From DASRDR01 sp963812945 [NCBI: uncultured Candidatus Rokubacteria bacterium] (GTDB lineage: Bacteria > Methylomirabilota > Methylomirabilia > Rokubacteriales): a DNA stretch of 64,000 nt. The notes beneath the pieces were generated by a model. That model ran no database searches, had not been told where the DNA came from, and was given only the letters and a program-made list of their open reading frames with translations. Position numbers and translations under genes: made by a program. How positions within the stretch are numbered: the first letter of the stretch is position 1; each line of letters opens with the position of its first letter. The stretch is taken from positions 310,001-374,000 of the forward strand of contig CAWEXD010000012.1 of NCBI GenBank assembly GCA_963812945.1, given 5' to 3'. Below are positions 25,476-34,515 of this stretch, in pieces.

Positions 25476-26204
25476 GTGACGCTTCGCCAGGCCGTCTCCC
25501 GCCTCCGGGACGCCGGCATCGCGATCGGGCTCGCGCGGCTCGCGTGGACGGCTCCACGTTGGCTGATCCAGCGGGAGTTCCTGGTCACCGTGAAGGATCT
25601 CACCGGCCCGCTGCCGGCGATCTCCCCGCTTTCCGGCGTCACCTGGCGGCGGCTCACGGATACGGATCTGCCCCGTCTGCTCGCCTGCAGCCCGACATTG
25701 TCCCAGACGGAGGTCAGGCGGCGACGGCAGGAGGGTCAGGAATGCTGGGTGGGCTGGATCGGCGAGACAGCGGCGCACTGGCGGTGGGAGACGGCCGGAG
25801 AGACCTACTTGCCGTACCTGCGCCGCATCGTGCGTCCCCTCGACGGTGATCTGTGGGTGGCGGACGTCTACACGCATCCGTCCCACCGACGCCGGGGTCT
25901 CTACACGACGGCGACCGCGATGGCCATGCACCGGGCCCGCGCACGAGGGCAGACGCGGCTCATTGGCCTCATCGCGGGCTGGAACCGGCCGGCGCTCCGC
26001 GTCGCCGAGACGAGGCTCCAGCGCGCGGTCGTCGGCACCGTGGGCTACTGGGCGCTCGGCTGCTGGCGGTCCCCGATCTTGACCGGGGGCGTTCGGCTCG
26101 ACGCCACGGGTCGCGTGATCGTCCCACCGCCGCACCGGCGCCCCTCCGACGCCCCGGCCCGCGTAGAGGCCTCGGTGACGCTCAGGGGCGGTCGGGCGAC
26201 CTGA
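25476..26204 (+). CDS. GNAT-family N-acetyltransferase
   Basis: A 242-residue protein starting at GTG 25476. The core GNAT acetyl-CoA motif is VADVYTHPSHRRRGLYTTATAMAMHRARARG (about residues 125-155, with RRRGLY as the pyrophosphate loop). The N-terminal 60 residues show no known motif. It is read with the SDR and converges, with a 23-base overlap, on a PaaK-like adenylating enzyme. The trio may modify a small molecule or surface glycan, but no pathway can be named. Confidence 0.8.
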   Translation: MTLRQAVSRLRDAGIAIGLARLAWTAPRWLIQREFLVTVKDLTGPLPAISPLSGVTWRRLTDTDLPRLLACSPTLSQTEVRRRRQEGQECWVGWIGETAAHWRWETAGETYLPYLRRIVRPLDGDLWVADVYTHPSHRRRGLYTTATAMAMHRARARGQTRLIGLIAGWNRPALRVAETRLQRAVVGTVGYWALGCWRSPILTGGVRLDATGRVIVPPPHRRPSDAPARVEASVTLRGGRAT

Positions 26205-27582
26205 GCACGGACCGCTTGCCGGAGGGCTCCGGACGAATCCCGCGAACCGTCTCGATTCGCACCTCCATCCCCGCCCCCGCGTGCCGCTCCAGCTCCGTCC
26301 GCAACCGCTCGGCGATCTCCGGGCCGAAGCGCGGCGTGGGCACGACCCACACGGTGACGATGGCGGCTGCCGTGCGCTCGGCCTGGTACTCCCGGACGTA
26401 CTCCGCGCAGAACCGGAACACCCTGTCGAGCGTCACGGGAGAGATGATCCGCCCCGCTGGGGTCCTGATCGCCTCCCCCAGCCGCCCCTCGACCCTGGCC
26501 AGGGTCGGGAATCCGCGACCGCACGGGCACGGCGCCTCCGACACCCCTGTATCCCCGATCTCGTAGTTGATGAACGGCATGACGTAGTTGTCGAGCGCCG
26601 TCACCACGATTCGCCCCGGCGTCCCCGGCGCCGCCGGCCGCCCGTCCTCCCCCACGACCCGCAGCACCACCCGCTCGCTGTTCACGTGGAGGACCTCGGG
26701 GTTGTCCGGGCAGGTCTGCGCCATGTGCAGCACTTCCCAGGCGCCGTAGTGGTTCACCACCCGGCAGCCGAACGCCCGCCCGATCGTGTCCGCGTCGAGT
26801 GCCGTCATCGTCTCGGCCCCGCTGATCACCACACGTGGCGGGGCGGGCAACGTGACCCGCGCCTCCAGCAGCCGGTGGGCCAGCCGGGCCAGGTAGGCCG
26901 CGTACCCGCGGACGACGTACCCGCGCCGCGCGACCGCGCGACTCCGCGACAGGAACTCCTCCGGAGACAGGTCCACGCCGTCCAGCGCCACCGCCTGCTC
27001 GCCGAGCAGCATGCGCCGCGCCCACCGGACGGGTGCCGAGGGCCACGGCAGGGCGGACGGTATGGGCCGCTCTCGACTGTTTCCGATGTCGATGCGGGCA
27101 TGCCAGATCGCTGCCCCCGCCCAGTCCAGGCACAGGAGATACGCGGCCACCACCCCATCGGCGTCGGCGGCATCGCTGTAGAACTCGAACGGGAAGCCGG
27201 TCGAGCCGGACGTGACGGTGCGCCGTCGCCGCGCGGCCGGCAGGTTGTCGGCGATCGTCCGGTCCGGCGGGCTGTCGCGAAGCTCCGCCTTCCGGGTGAT
27301 CGGCAGCCGCGCCAGGTCGTCCAGCGTCTGCAGCGCCTCGGGTCGCACGCCCGCGTCCCCGAACCGCTCCCGATAGTAGGGGACGTGGGCCATCGCATGG
27401 GCCACGAGGGTGCGCAGCTTCCCGAGGCTCCGGGCTTCAAGCGTCGCCGGCGGCTCCCACTGCAGCGCCTGGAGCCGCCGATACTCCGGCCAGAACGTGC
27501 GGCCGCTCAGGCGGGCGTGGAACGGAAGAACGAGTCGGGGGACCAGCGTGGCGTACACGGTTCGGCGCGCCGCGGGGAGCAT
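26182..27582 (-). CDS. Phenylacetate-CoA ligase-like (PaaK/CapK) adenylating enzyme
   Basis: A 466-residue AMP-forming enzyme of the PaaK group. The P-loop is VTSGSTGFPFEFYSD (about residues 122-136), VVISGAETM is the A4-like stretch, and VVNHYGAWEVLHMAQTC contains the A5 Tyr-Gly. The segment PCPCGRGFPTLARVEGR near residue 365 is the usual metal/ATP hinge. CapK-like members sit in polysaccharide or secondary-metabolite clusters. Starts at ATG 27582. The acid it activates cannot be named. Confidence 0.87.
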   Translation of the reverse strand: MLPAARRTVYATLVPRLVLPFHARLSGRTFWPEYRRLQALQWEPPATLEARSLGKLRTLVAHAMAHVPYYRERFGDAGVRPEALQTLDDLARLPITRKAELRDSPPDRTIADNLPAARRRRTVTSGSTGFPFEFYSDAADADGVVAAYLLCLDWAGAAIWHARIDIGNSRERPIPSALPWPSAPVRWARRMLLGEQAVALDGVDLSPEEFLSRSRAVARRGYVVRGYAAYLARLAHRLLEARVTLPAPPRVVISGAETMTALDADTIGRAFGCRVVNHYGAWEVLHMAQTCPDNPEVLHVNSERVVLRVVGEDGRPAAPGTPGRIVVTALDNYVMPFINYEIGDTGVSEAPCPCGRGFPTLARVEGRLGEAIRTPAGRIISPVTLDRVFRFCAEYVREYQAERTAAAIVTVWVVPTPRFGPEIAERLRTELERHAGAGMEVRIETVRGIRPEPSGKRSVLRSPDRP

Positions 27583-27695
27583 AGCGCCGGGCGAGCGGCA
27601 ACGCAACGCGCGCGGGCCCCCGTGGAAGACCTGTCGCGTTTGCGCTAGGCGTGGGGACGCGGGACGGCCTGGCCCTGGCGGGATGCGGCTGACGC

Positions 27696-28121
27696 TCAGG
27701 AGATCGGGTTCCTCCAGCGGAGTCCGGAGAATCGCGCGAAGTCCGTGTCGCGGGAGCTCAACTCGGCTCCGTGCTCGATCGCGAGTGCCGCCAGGTGGGC
27801 GTCGGTCACGAGATTGCCGGCCGTCCCGAGCGACCCGAGCAGCTGACGGACGAGGCCGGCGTGCCGGTCGCCGGGGTGCACCACGGTGGCACACGGTTGC
27901 GCCAACCAGGTCTGGATCACGTCCAACGCCCGCTCGGCTGACAGGGGGTGCTCGAAGACCCTGGGATTCGTGGAGGGGCGCAGGAACGCCAGCAGCACGG
28001 ACCACGCGAAGGCCACCGGCTCCTCTCCTGTCAGACGCGCCTCGAGCCACTCCCGCGCGGAACGGTGCCGGGGCGATCGCTCATCGGTCGCGTACAGCGG
28101 AAGATTCGCGTCGACCAGCTT
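27696..28121 (-). pseudogene. PIN-domain toxin (VapC type) with a broken start
   Basis: A PIN-domain ribonuclease-like protein, about 142 residues if intact. The acidic active-site residues are visible in LVDANLPLYATDE, REWLEARL, VTDAHLAALAIEHG and SRDTDFARFSGLRW. The open frame begins directly after the antitoxin stop with AAG-CTG-GTC-GAC, but no start codon is in frame. GTG AAA GCT lies there; dropping one A would give GTG-AAG-CTG, the usual M-K-L-V-D-A-N start. An internal GTG at 28016 would lose the first catalytic Asp. So the toxin is probably dead here, or one A is a sequencing error. Confidence 0.75.
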
Positions 28122-28382
28122 TCACTTGCGCAGCTCGAGCTTGCGAACGAGCTCCTCGTCCTCGAGGGCCGTGGCGAGCAGAAGCGCCTTGTCGAGATTC
28201 AGACCCGGCCGTAGCGACATCGGCTGCGTGAGCTGGGTGAAGCGCCGGGCCGATCGACGAGCGGGGCCGGGACCGGCCCGGACGGCCTGGTTCAGGGCCT
28301 GCTTGAACGAGATCCCCTGCTGCCGGGCGGCGGCCCTGAGCTTCGCGGCCACATCGGCGTCGAGCGTCACCGTGGTACGCAT
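28122..28382 (-). CDS. Antitoxin of a PIN-domain toxin pair (ribbon-helix-helix type)
   Basis: An 86-residue protein. MRTTVTLDADVAAKLRAAARQ is a ribbon-helix-helix start as in CopG/VapB-type and DUF2191-like antitoxins, and the C-terminus (LDKALLLATALEDEELVRKLELRK) would bind the toxin. It lies immediately before the PIN-domain frame on the same strand, the usual antitoxin-toxin order, and would repress its own operon. It appears intact although the toxin start is damaged. Confidence 0.8.
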   Translation of the reverse strand: MRTTVTLDADVAAKLRAAARQQGISFKQALNQAVRAGPGPARRSARRFTQLTQPMSLRPGLNLDKALLLATALEDEELVRKLELRK

Positions 28383-28427
28383 GGAGCATCATCGCATACG
28401 GAGGGATGCTGTCATGATGCTGCCCGG

Positions 28428-30461
28428 TCACGTGTCGGGACTGGAGCCACCGGCCAGCGTCCGGGCCACGACGGCCAGCAGCCCGGCCCCGTAGCGCTCG
28501 ATCTTGTGCGGACCGATCCCGTGTGCGAGCTGGAGCTCGTCCAGCGTGCGCGGCCGGAGCTCGGCCACCTCGCGGAGGGTCCGGTCGCTGGCGATCACGT
28601 AGGGCGGCAGGCCCTGCTCGCGAGCCAGCGCCAGCCGGTACCCGCGCAGGGCCTCGAAGAGGGCGCGCGCCGTGGGGTCGGCCTCGACGACCGGGGCGTC
28701 CCGACGCGGGGCGGCAGCGCCTGGTGCCTGACCGGAGGTCAGGCCAGAGACGCCGGCCCCTTCCGAGACCGGCGCCGGCCCCCGCGCCGGGGCCACCGAG
28801 GCGGGAGGCAGGCGCAGGCGGACCGGCCGCTCGCCGCGCATCACCGCGCGCCCGTCGTGAGTCAGCACGAGCACGGGCCGGTCGCCGCCGGTGAAGGTCG
28901 CCCACCCCGCGGTCACGCAGCGCCGGAGCAGGCGCAGGAGCCAGGACGCGGAACGCTCCTGCAGGTTGCCGAAGGTGGGGGTCGCCGCCAGCCCGGCGCG
29001 ATCGAGCCGGGGGTCCGGTTCGCCCCGGAGCAGCTTGACCGCGAGCTGGATCCCGAACCGCCCGCTCACCCGGGCGACGCCACTCAGCGCCTTCCGGACG
29101 ATCAGCGTCGTCTCGGCGGGGCTGGTCTCCTCGGCCAGGCGGAGCGCCAGGCATTCGTCGCAGCGCCCGCAGCCGTCGAGCGCCTCCGCCTCGTCGCCAA
29201 AGTAGCGCAGGATGGCATCGTGCCGGCAGCTCCCGCCCTCCACCCACCGCAGGAGCTCGAGGTAGAGCGTCCACTTGTGCTCGAGGGCGGCGGCGTCGGC
29301 GACCTCGCCGTCGCCCGTGCGCTCGAGAAGCCGTCGCCGGAGCGCCATGTCTCCGGGCCCCGTGAGCAGCAGCCCGACCGCGGGCTCCCCGTCTCGACCG
29401 GCCCGCCCGACCTCCTGGTAGTAGGCCTCGATCGAGCCGGGCGGGGCCAGGTGGACCACGGCCCGGACGTCGGGCCGGTCGATGCCCATGCCGAAGGCGT
29501 TGGTGGCGACGATGACCTCGACCCGGCCCTCGCCGAAAGCCTCCTGGACGGCGTCCCGTCGGGGCCCGTCGAGCCCGGCGTGATAGGCCGCGGCCGTCCA
29601 GCCGGCCGTCTGGAGGCGCGCACACTCCGTCTCGGTCTCCCGCCGCGTCGTCGCGTAGACGATGGCGGCGCCGCGCCCGGCCCCGGGTGGGGCGAGGGTC
29701 TCGGCGAGGAGCGCGTCCACGCGCCGGGCGCGATCCCGTCGCCCCTCCACCTCGGCCGCGCGGAGGGCCAGGTTGGGCCGAGCGAAGCCCTGGACGATCT
29801 GGGGCGTGTCGGCGGGAAGGCCGAGCCGGGCCAGGATCTCGTCCCGGACCACCGGGGTCGCGGTGGCCGTGCAGGCGATGACGCGCGGCGCCTTCAGCTC
29901 GGCGAGGACCGCGCCCAGCTCCAGGTACTCCGGCCGGAAGTCATGCCCCCACTCGCTGATGCAGTGGGCTTCGTCGATGGCCACCAGCGGGCACGCGAGC
30001 CCGCGCAGCAGCGCCCGGAAACCCGGGTAGGCGAGCCGCTCGGGGGCGACGTAGGCCAGGGTGAGACGCCCGGCCCCCAGCTGCCCGAGGCGGCGTCGCA
30101 TCTCGGCGGCGTCCAGGGTCGAGGCCAGGTAGGTGGCCGCGATGCCGCGAGCCGCGAGGGCCCGCACCTGGTCCTGCATGAGCGAGATGAGCGGTGAGAC
30201 GACGAGCGTGGTGCCGCCGAGCACGGTGGCCGGAAGCTGGTAGACGAGGCTCTTGCCGCCGCCCGTGGGGGCGACGAGCAGGAGGCGCCCAACGGCGAGG
30301 AGCCGCTCGATGGCTTCCCGCTGCCCGGGCCGGAAGCCCGTGTAACCCAGCCGGCGCAGGCCGGCGGCGAGGTCGACGTGGACGGACTCGTCGACGGGGC
30401 GTGTCCCTCCCGGCACGGTCGCAGGGACTGCGGAGCCGTGCGACTCGAGTCGTGTCGGCAT
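28428..30461 (-). CDS. recQ: RecQ-family ATP-dependent DNA helicase
   Basis: A 677-residue superfamily 2 helicase. Walker A VAPTGGGKSLVYQLP (about residues 62-76), DEAHCISEWGHDFRPEY (DEAH box plus aromatic loop), TATATP motif III, and HLAPPGSIEAYYQEVGRAGRDG motif VI. A zinc-binding region (CRHD ... CGRCDEC, about residues 400-430), a winged-helix domain, a Pro/Ala-rich linker and a C-terminal HRDC domain (ALFEALRGYRLALAREQGLPPYVI) complete the layout. It unwinds recombination intermediates and stalled forks. A TAGACT hexamer ends 9 bases before the ATG at 30461. Confidence 0.95.
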   Translation of the reverse strand: MPTRLESHGSAVPATVPGGTRPVDESVHVDLAAGLRRLGYTGFRPGQREAIERLLAVGRLLLVAPTGGGKSLVYQLPATVLGGTTLVVSPLISLMQDQVRALAARGIAATYLASTLDAAEMRRRLGQLGAGRLTLAYVAPERLAYPGFRALLRGLACPLVAIDEAHCISEWGHDFRPEYLELGAVLAELKAPRVIACTATATPVVRDEILARLGLPADTPQIVQGFARPNLALRAAEVEGRRDRARRVDALLAETLAPPGAGRGAAIVYATTRRETETECARLQTAGWTAAAYHAGLDGPRRDAVQEAFGEGRVEVIVATNAFGMGIDRPDVRAVVHLAPPGSIEAYYQEVGRAGRDGEPAVGLLLTGPGDMALRRRLLERTGDGEVADAAALEHKWTLYLELLRWVEGGSCRHDAILRYFGDEAEALDGCGRCDECLALRLAEETSPAETTLIVRKALSGVARVSGRFGIQLAVKLLRGEPDPRLDRAGLAATPTFGNLQERSASWLLRLLRRCVTAGWATFTGGDRPVLVLTHDGRAVMRGERPVRLRLPPASVAPARGPAPVSEGAGVSGLTSGQAPGAAAPRRDAPVVEADPTARALFEALRGYRLALAREQGLPPYVIASDRTLREVAELRPRTLDELQLAHGIGPHKIERYGAGLLAVVARTLAGGSSPDT

Positions 30462-30595
30462 GTGCCTCGGAGTCTAGCAAGAACCCGGCCCGCCTCACGG
30501 TCTGGCCTCGCGGCTCTCCGCGACGATGTCTCGCCGGGCCCCCCTCACCCTGGCAGGCTCGCCGCCCTTGCGCTAGGCTGGTGGTCGGCGCTCGT

Positions 30596-30616
30596 CGATC
30601 GGACCTCCGCCGATCG
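30596..30616. promoter_or_regulatory. 21-bp dyad just upstream of coxB
   Basis: CGATCGG-ACCTCCG-CCGATCG, perfect 7-bp arms, ends 6 bases before the coxB ATG. No Shine-Dalgarno is visible there; the loop ACCTCC is the complement of one. It may be an operator or an RNA hairpin for the oxidase operon. The rest of the gap from recQ (30462-30595) shows nothing clear. Confidence 0.45.
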
Positions 30617-30622
30617 CATCAC

Positions 30623-31654
30623 ATGGAATCGGGACCGTCCTTCCGGCGCGGGCGGCTCACCGGAGTCTTCGGACTCTGGGTGATGGCCGTCGCCCTCGCG
30701 GCGGCCGGGTGCGGGCTGCTGGACTCGCCGGCGACGACCTTGACGCCGCGGTCGGACTTCGGCTGGACCTCCCACCGGATCTTTCTCCAGATCCTCCGCT
30801 GGGACACGGCGATCTTCCTGGTCGTGCAGGTGCTGCTCCTCTTCGCGGTCTTCCGGTTCCGGGAGCGCGACCCCGGGACGATCCCCCGGCAAGTTCGCGG
30901 GAGCGCCGTGCTCGAGCTCGGCTGGACCGTCCTCCCGGCGGTCATCCTGGTCTTCATCGCCTTCCCCACCGTGGGGGCGATCTTCCGGACACAGGCCGCG
31001 CCCCCGAAGGACGCGCTCCGGGTGAAGGTGATCGGCCACCAGTGGTGGTGGGAGTTCCAGTACCCGGATCTCGGCTTCACCACCGCCAGCGACGTCCACC
31101 TGCCCGCCGGCCGGCCGGTGAGCTTCGAGATCACGGGCGCGGACGTCATCCACAGCTTCTGGGTCCCCCAGCTCGGGGGCAAGCGTGACGCCATCCCGGG
31201 CAGCGGGACCCGCATCGTGCTCACCGCCGACGCGCCGGGGGAGTACTACGGGCAGTGCGCCGAGTTCTGCGGCGTGTCGCACGCCAACATGCGCCACCTC
31301 GCCGTCGTGGAGACGCCGGAGGCCTTCGCCGCCTGGGTGGCGAAGCAGAAGGAGGCGGCCCTGACCCCGCCCGACGGGTCACCGGCAGCCGCCGGCCTGG
31401 CCGTCTACCGCCTGGCCGCCTGCGTCGGGTGCCACTCCGTACGCGGGGTGTCCGGCGGCGGGATGGGGCCCGATCTCACGCACTTCGCCTCGCGAAAGAC
31501 GATCGCGGGTGGCATCCTGCCGAACACGACGGAGAACCTGGCGCGCTGGCTCAAGCACCCGACCGCGGTGAAGCCCGGCTCGCTCATGCCCGACCAGAAG
31601 CTCTCCGACCCCGAGGTGGCGGCGCTGGTCGCCTACCTCCAGAGCCTCCGGTAA
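30623..31654 (+). CDS. coxB: Cytochrome c oxidase subunit II with fused cytochrome c domain (caa3 type)
   Basis: A 343-residue lipoprotein-type subunit (lipobox VALAAAGC) with two membrane helices. The copper A site is complete: HSFWVPQ supplies the first His and GQCAEFCGVSHANMRH the two Cys, Glu, His and Met. A C-terminal class I cytochrome c domain has CVGCH (about residue 264) and the axial Met in SLMPDQ. This makes it a caa3-type subunit II that takes electrons directly from a cytochrome c. It is first in the operon; the fused subunit I/III gene follows after 2 bases. Confidence 0.95.
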   Translation: MESGPSFRRGRLTGVFGLWVMAVALAAAGCGLLDSPATTLTPRSDFGWTSHRIFLQILRWDTAIFLVVQVLLLFAVFRFRERDPGTIPRQVRGSAVLELGWTVLPAVILVFIAFPTVGAIFRTQAAPPKDALRVKVIGHQWWWEFQYPDLGFTTASDVHLPAGRPVSFEITGADVIHSFWVPQLGGKRDAIPGSGTRIVLTADAPGEYYGQCAEFCGVSHANMRHLAVVETPEAFAAWVAKQKEAALTPPDGSPAAAGLAVYRLAACVGCHSVRGVSGGGMGPDLTHFASRKTIAGGILPNTTENLARWLKHPTAVKPGSLMPDQKLSDPEVAALVAYLQSLR

Positions 31655-31656
31655 CC

Positions 31657-34119
31657 GTGACGGCCGGCGCCGACGGTCACGCCGCCTCGGTCGCGGCCCC
31701 CGCCCGCCCGGTGGCCGGCATCGAGACGCGGGGACTCGTGTCCTGGCTCACGACCGTCGACCACAAGCGGATCGGCCTCCTCTATGGCACGAGCGCCTTC
31801 GTCTTCTTCCTGGTCGCGGGCCTGGAGGCCCTCGTGATCCGGCTCCAGCTGGCCCGGCCCGACGGCCAGCTGGTCGGCGCCCAGCGGTTCAACGAGCTCT
31901 TCACCATGCACGGGACCAGCATGGTGTTCCTCGCGGTGATGCCGCTGTCGGCCGCGTTCTTCAACTACCTGGTCCCGCTCCTGATCGGCGCGCGGGACGT
32001 GGCGTTCCCGCGGCTCAACGCGTTCTCGTACTGGGTGTTCCTGCTCGGTGGGCTCTTCCTGAACGCGAGCTGGCTGGTGGGCACTCCCCCGGATGCCGGC
32101 TGGTTCGGCTACGCGCCGCTCACGTCGAAGCCGTTCTCGGTCGGCCCCCACTCCGACTTCTGGCTGCTCGGTCTCCTCTTCCTCGGGACGTCGAGCATCC
32201 TCGCGTCGCTCAACTTCCTGGTGACGATCCTCAATCTGCGCGCGCCCGGGATGACGTTCCTTCGGCTGCCGCTCTTCGTGTGGACGACCCTCGTCACCAA
32301 CGTCCTCATCCTCCTCGCGTTCCCGCCGATCACGGTCGCCCTGATCTTCCTGATGTTCGACCGCTTCTTCGGCACGCCCTTCTACATCCCCGGCGGCGGA
32401 GGCTCCCCCCTCCTGTGGCAGCACCTCTTCTGGATCTTCGGCCATCCGGAGGTCTACATCCTGATCCTCCCCGCGATGGGCATCGTGTCCGAAGTGCTGC
32501 CGGCCTTCGCGCGGAAGCCGCTCTTCGGCTACCCCGCGATGGTCTACGCCACCGCCCTCATCGGCTTCCTGGGCTTCGGCGTCTGGGCGCATCACATGTT
32601 CGCCGTCGGGATGGGCCCGATCGCGGACTCGGCGTTCGCCCTCACGACGATGCTGATCTCCATCCCGACCGGCATCAAGATCTTCAACTGGCTGTCGACG
32701 CTCTGGGGCGGCTCGCTGCGCTACCGGACCGCGTTCTGCTTCGCCGTCTCGTTCGTGGCGATGTTCACCATCGGCGGGCTGTCGGGGGTCATGCACGCAT
32801 CCCCGCCGGTCGACCTCCAGCAGACGGACTCGTACTTCGTCGTGGCGCACTTTCACTACGTGCTCTTCGGCGGGATGGTGCTGGGACTCTTCTCGGGGAT
32901 CTACTACTGGTTCCCCAAGATGACGGGGCGCCTCCTCGACGAGCGGCTGGGGCTCTGCCACTTCTGGCTGATGCTGATCGGGTTCAACCTGACCTTCTTC
33001 CCCATGCACTTCCTCGGGCTCATGGGCATGCCGCGGCGGATCTACACGTACGCCCCCGGGCTCGGGTGGGACTTCTGGAACCTGGTCTGCACCGTCGGCG
33101 CGGTCGTCCAGGGGGTTTCCCTGCTCGTCTTCGTCGCCAACGTCGCCCGGACCCTCTCGCGGGGGACGCCGGCGGGGTCGGACCCCTGGGACGGCCGGAC
33201 GCTCGAGTGGGCGATCCCGTCGCCCCCGCCGGCCTACAACTTCGCCACGCTCCCCACGATCCTCCGCCGCGACGCCCTCTGGCTGACCAAGCATCCGGAT
33301 GCCCGCGGGCCGGGCCTGGCGGACCTCCGCGCGCTGGTGACGCCGACGGGGCCGATCCACATGCCGGAGCCCTCCTGGTGGCCGCTCCTCACCGCCCTCG
33401 CGATGATCGTCCTCGTCGCGGGCGCGCTGCTCCACGTGGGCGTCGTCATCGTCGGCGGCCTCCTCACCGCGCTCGCCGTTTTCGCCTTCGCGACGGAGCT
33501 GGTGCCGGCGCGCGCCGAGCCGGGCGGGCACGCCGCCGGCCACCACGAGGACTCCCACGTCGGCGCGACCGGGCTCGACCACCGGAAGCTCGGCATCTGG
33601 GTGTTCATCGGCTCCGAGTGCCTCTTCTTCGGGACGCTGATCTCGACCTACATGGTCTACCGCGGGCGGAGCCTCCAGGGGCCGTACCCCCAGGACATCC
33701 TGAACGTCCCGCTGATCACGGTCAGCACCTTCGTCCTCCTCATGTCGAGCCTGACGATGGTCCTCGGCGTGGCGGCCATCCAGGCGCGGGACGTGCGGGC
33801 CGCGCGCCGCTGGCTCCTCGCGACCGCGGCGCTGGGCGGCGTGTTCCTCGCCGGGCAGGTGTACGAGTTCAGCCACTTCGTCCACGAGGGGCTCGGACTC
33901 ACGACGAACCTCTTCGCGGCGACCTTTTACGTGATGGTCGGCTTCCACGGCGCCCACGTGACGGTGGGCGTGATCTGGCTCACGGCGCTCTGGTACCTCC
34001 TGGCGCGCGGCCGCCTGGGCGCCCGCGACGAGGCGCTCGTGGACATGGCCGGGCTCTACTGGCACTTCGTCGACGTGGTGTGGATCGCCATCTTCACCCT
34101 CGTCTACCTGATCCAGTAA
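31657..34119 (+). CDS. Cytochrome c oxidase subunit I-III fusion
   Basis: An 820-residue membrane protein joining subunit I (about residues 20-600) and subunit III (about 620-820) as in Thermus-type caa3 oxidases. Subunit I residues are intact: TMHGTSM (low-spin heme His), GHPEVY (copper B His, proton Glu and the Tyr that crosslinks), HHMF (copper B) and AHFHYV (heme a3 and heme a ligands). The Glu in GHPEVY places it with type A1 haem-copper oxidases. The III part carries LGIWVFIGSECLFFG, LVDMAGLYWHFVDVVWI. Start is GTG 31657. It reduces O2 and pumps protons. Confidence 0.95.
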   Translation: MTAGADGHAASVAAPARPVAGIETRGLVSWLTTVDHKRIGLLYGTSAFVFFLVAGLEALVIRLQLARPDGQLVGAQRFNELFTMHGTSMVFLAVMPLSAAFFNYLVPLLIGARDVAFPRLNAFSYWVFLLGGLFLNASWLVGTPPDAGWFGYAPLTSKPFSVGPHSDFWLLGLLFLGTSSILASLNFLVTILNLRAPGMTFLRLPLFVWTTLVTNVLILLAFPPITVALIFLMFDRFFGTPFYIPGGGGSPLLWQHLFWIFGHPEVYILILPAMGIVSEVLPAFARKPLFGYPAMVYATALIGFLGFGVWAHHMFAVGMGPIADSAFALTTMLISIPTGIKIFNWLSTLWGGSLRYRTAFCFAVSFVAMFTIGGLSGVMHASPPVDLQQTDSYFVVAHFHYVLFGGMVLGLFSGIYYWFPKMTGRLLDERLGLCHFWLMLIGFNLTFFPMHFLGLMGMPRRIYTYAPGLGWDFWNLVCTVGAVVQGVSLLVFVANVARTLSRGTPAGSDPWDGRTLEWAIPSPPPAYNFATLPTILRRDALWLTKHPDARGPGLADLRALVTPTGPIHMPEPSWWPLLTALAMIVLVAGALLHVGVVIVGGLLTALAVFAFATELVPARAEPGGHAAGHHEDSHVGATGLDHRKLGIWVFIGSECLFFGTLISTYMVYRGRSLQGPYPQDILNVPLITVSTFVLLMSSLTMVLGVAAIQARDVRAARRWLLATAALGGVFLAGQVYEFSHFVHEGLGLTTNLFAATFYVMVGFHGAHVTVGVIWLTALWYLLARGRLGARDEALVDMAGLYWHFVDVVWIAIFTLVYLIQ

Positions 34120-34149
34120 GATCGTGGCGACTCAGCGAGGCGACAGCGC

Positions 34150-34515
34150 ATGAGCACGCATCCCACGCCGGACCCGGGGCCCCGCGCGACGCCGGGAGCG
34201 GGCCACGGCCCGGCCCATACGGGCGCCGGGGCGCGCACCTACGTCGTCGTGGCGGCCTTTCTCCTGGCCATCACGGTCATGGAGGTCTGGGTCTTCTACG
34301 TCCCGGCCCTGGCGCGCGTCCTCGTCCCGATCCTGCTGATCCTCTCGACGCTCAAGTTCGTGCTCGTGGCGATGTTCTACATGCATCTCAAGTTCGATCA
34401 CGCGTGGTTCTCCTACGTGTTCATCGGGCCCCTGATCATCGCGATCGGGCTCGCCGTCTCGCTCCTCTGGCTCTTCGGGCACATCGGCACCACCGGCGTC
34501 ACGGGGGCCGGGTGA
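34150..34515 (+). CDS. Cytochrome c oxidase subunit IV (caa3 type)
   Basis: A 121-residue protein with a 28-residue Gly/Pro/Ala-rich leader and three membrane helices; VLVAMFYMHLKFDHAWFSYVFIGP matches the COX4-prokaryotic domain. It stabilises the caa3 complex in related systems. It starts 30 bases after the I-III fusion and overlaps ctaG by 4 bases (GTGA) if the GTG start of ctaG is used. Confidence 0.9.
   Translation: MSTHPTPDPGPRATPGAGHGPAHTGAGARTYVVVAAFLLAITVMEVWVFYVPALARVLVPILLILSTLKFVLVAMFYMHLKFDHAWFSYVFIGPLIIAIGLAVSLLWLFGHIGTTGVTGAG

Noticed and set aside
31633-34065. Long minus-strand frame opposite the oxidase genes
   Set aside because: His/Asp/Arg/Glu-rich shadow translation; the haem-copper oxidase residues on the plus strand are decisive.
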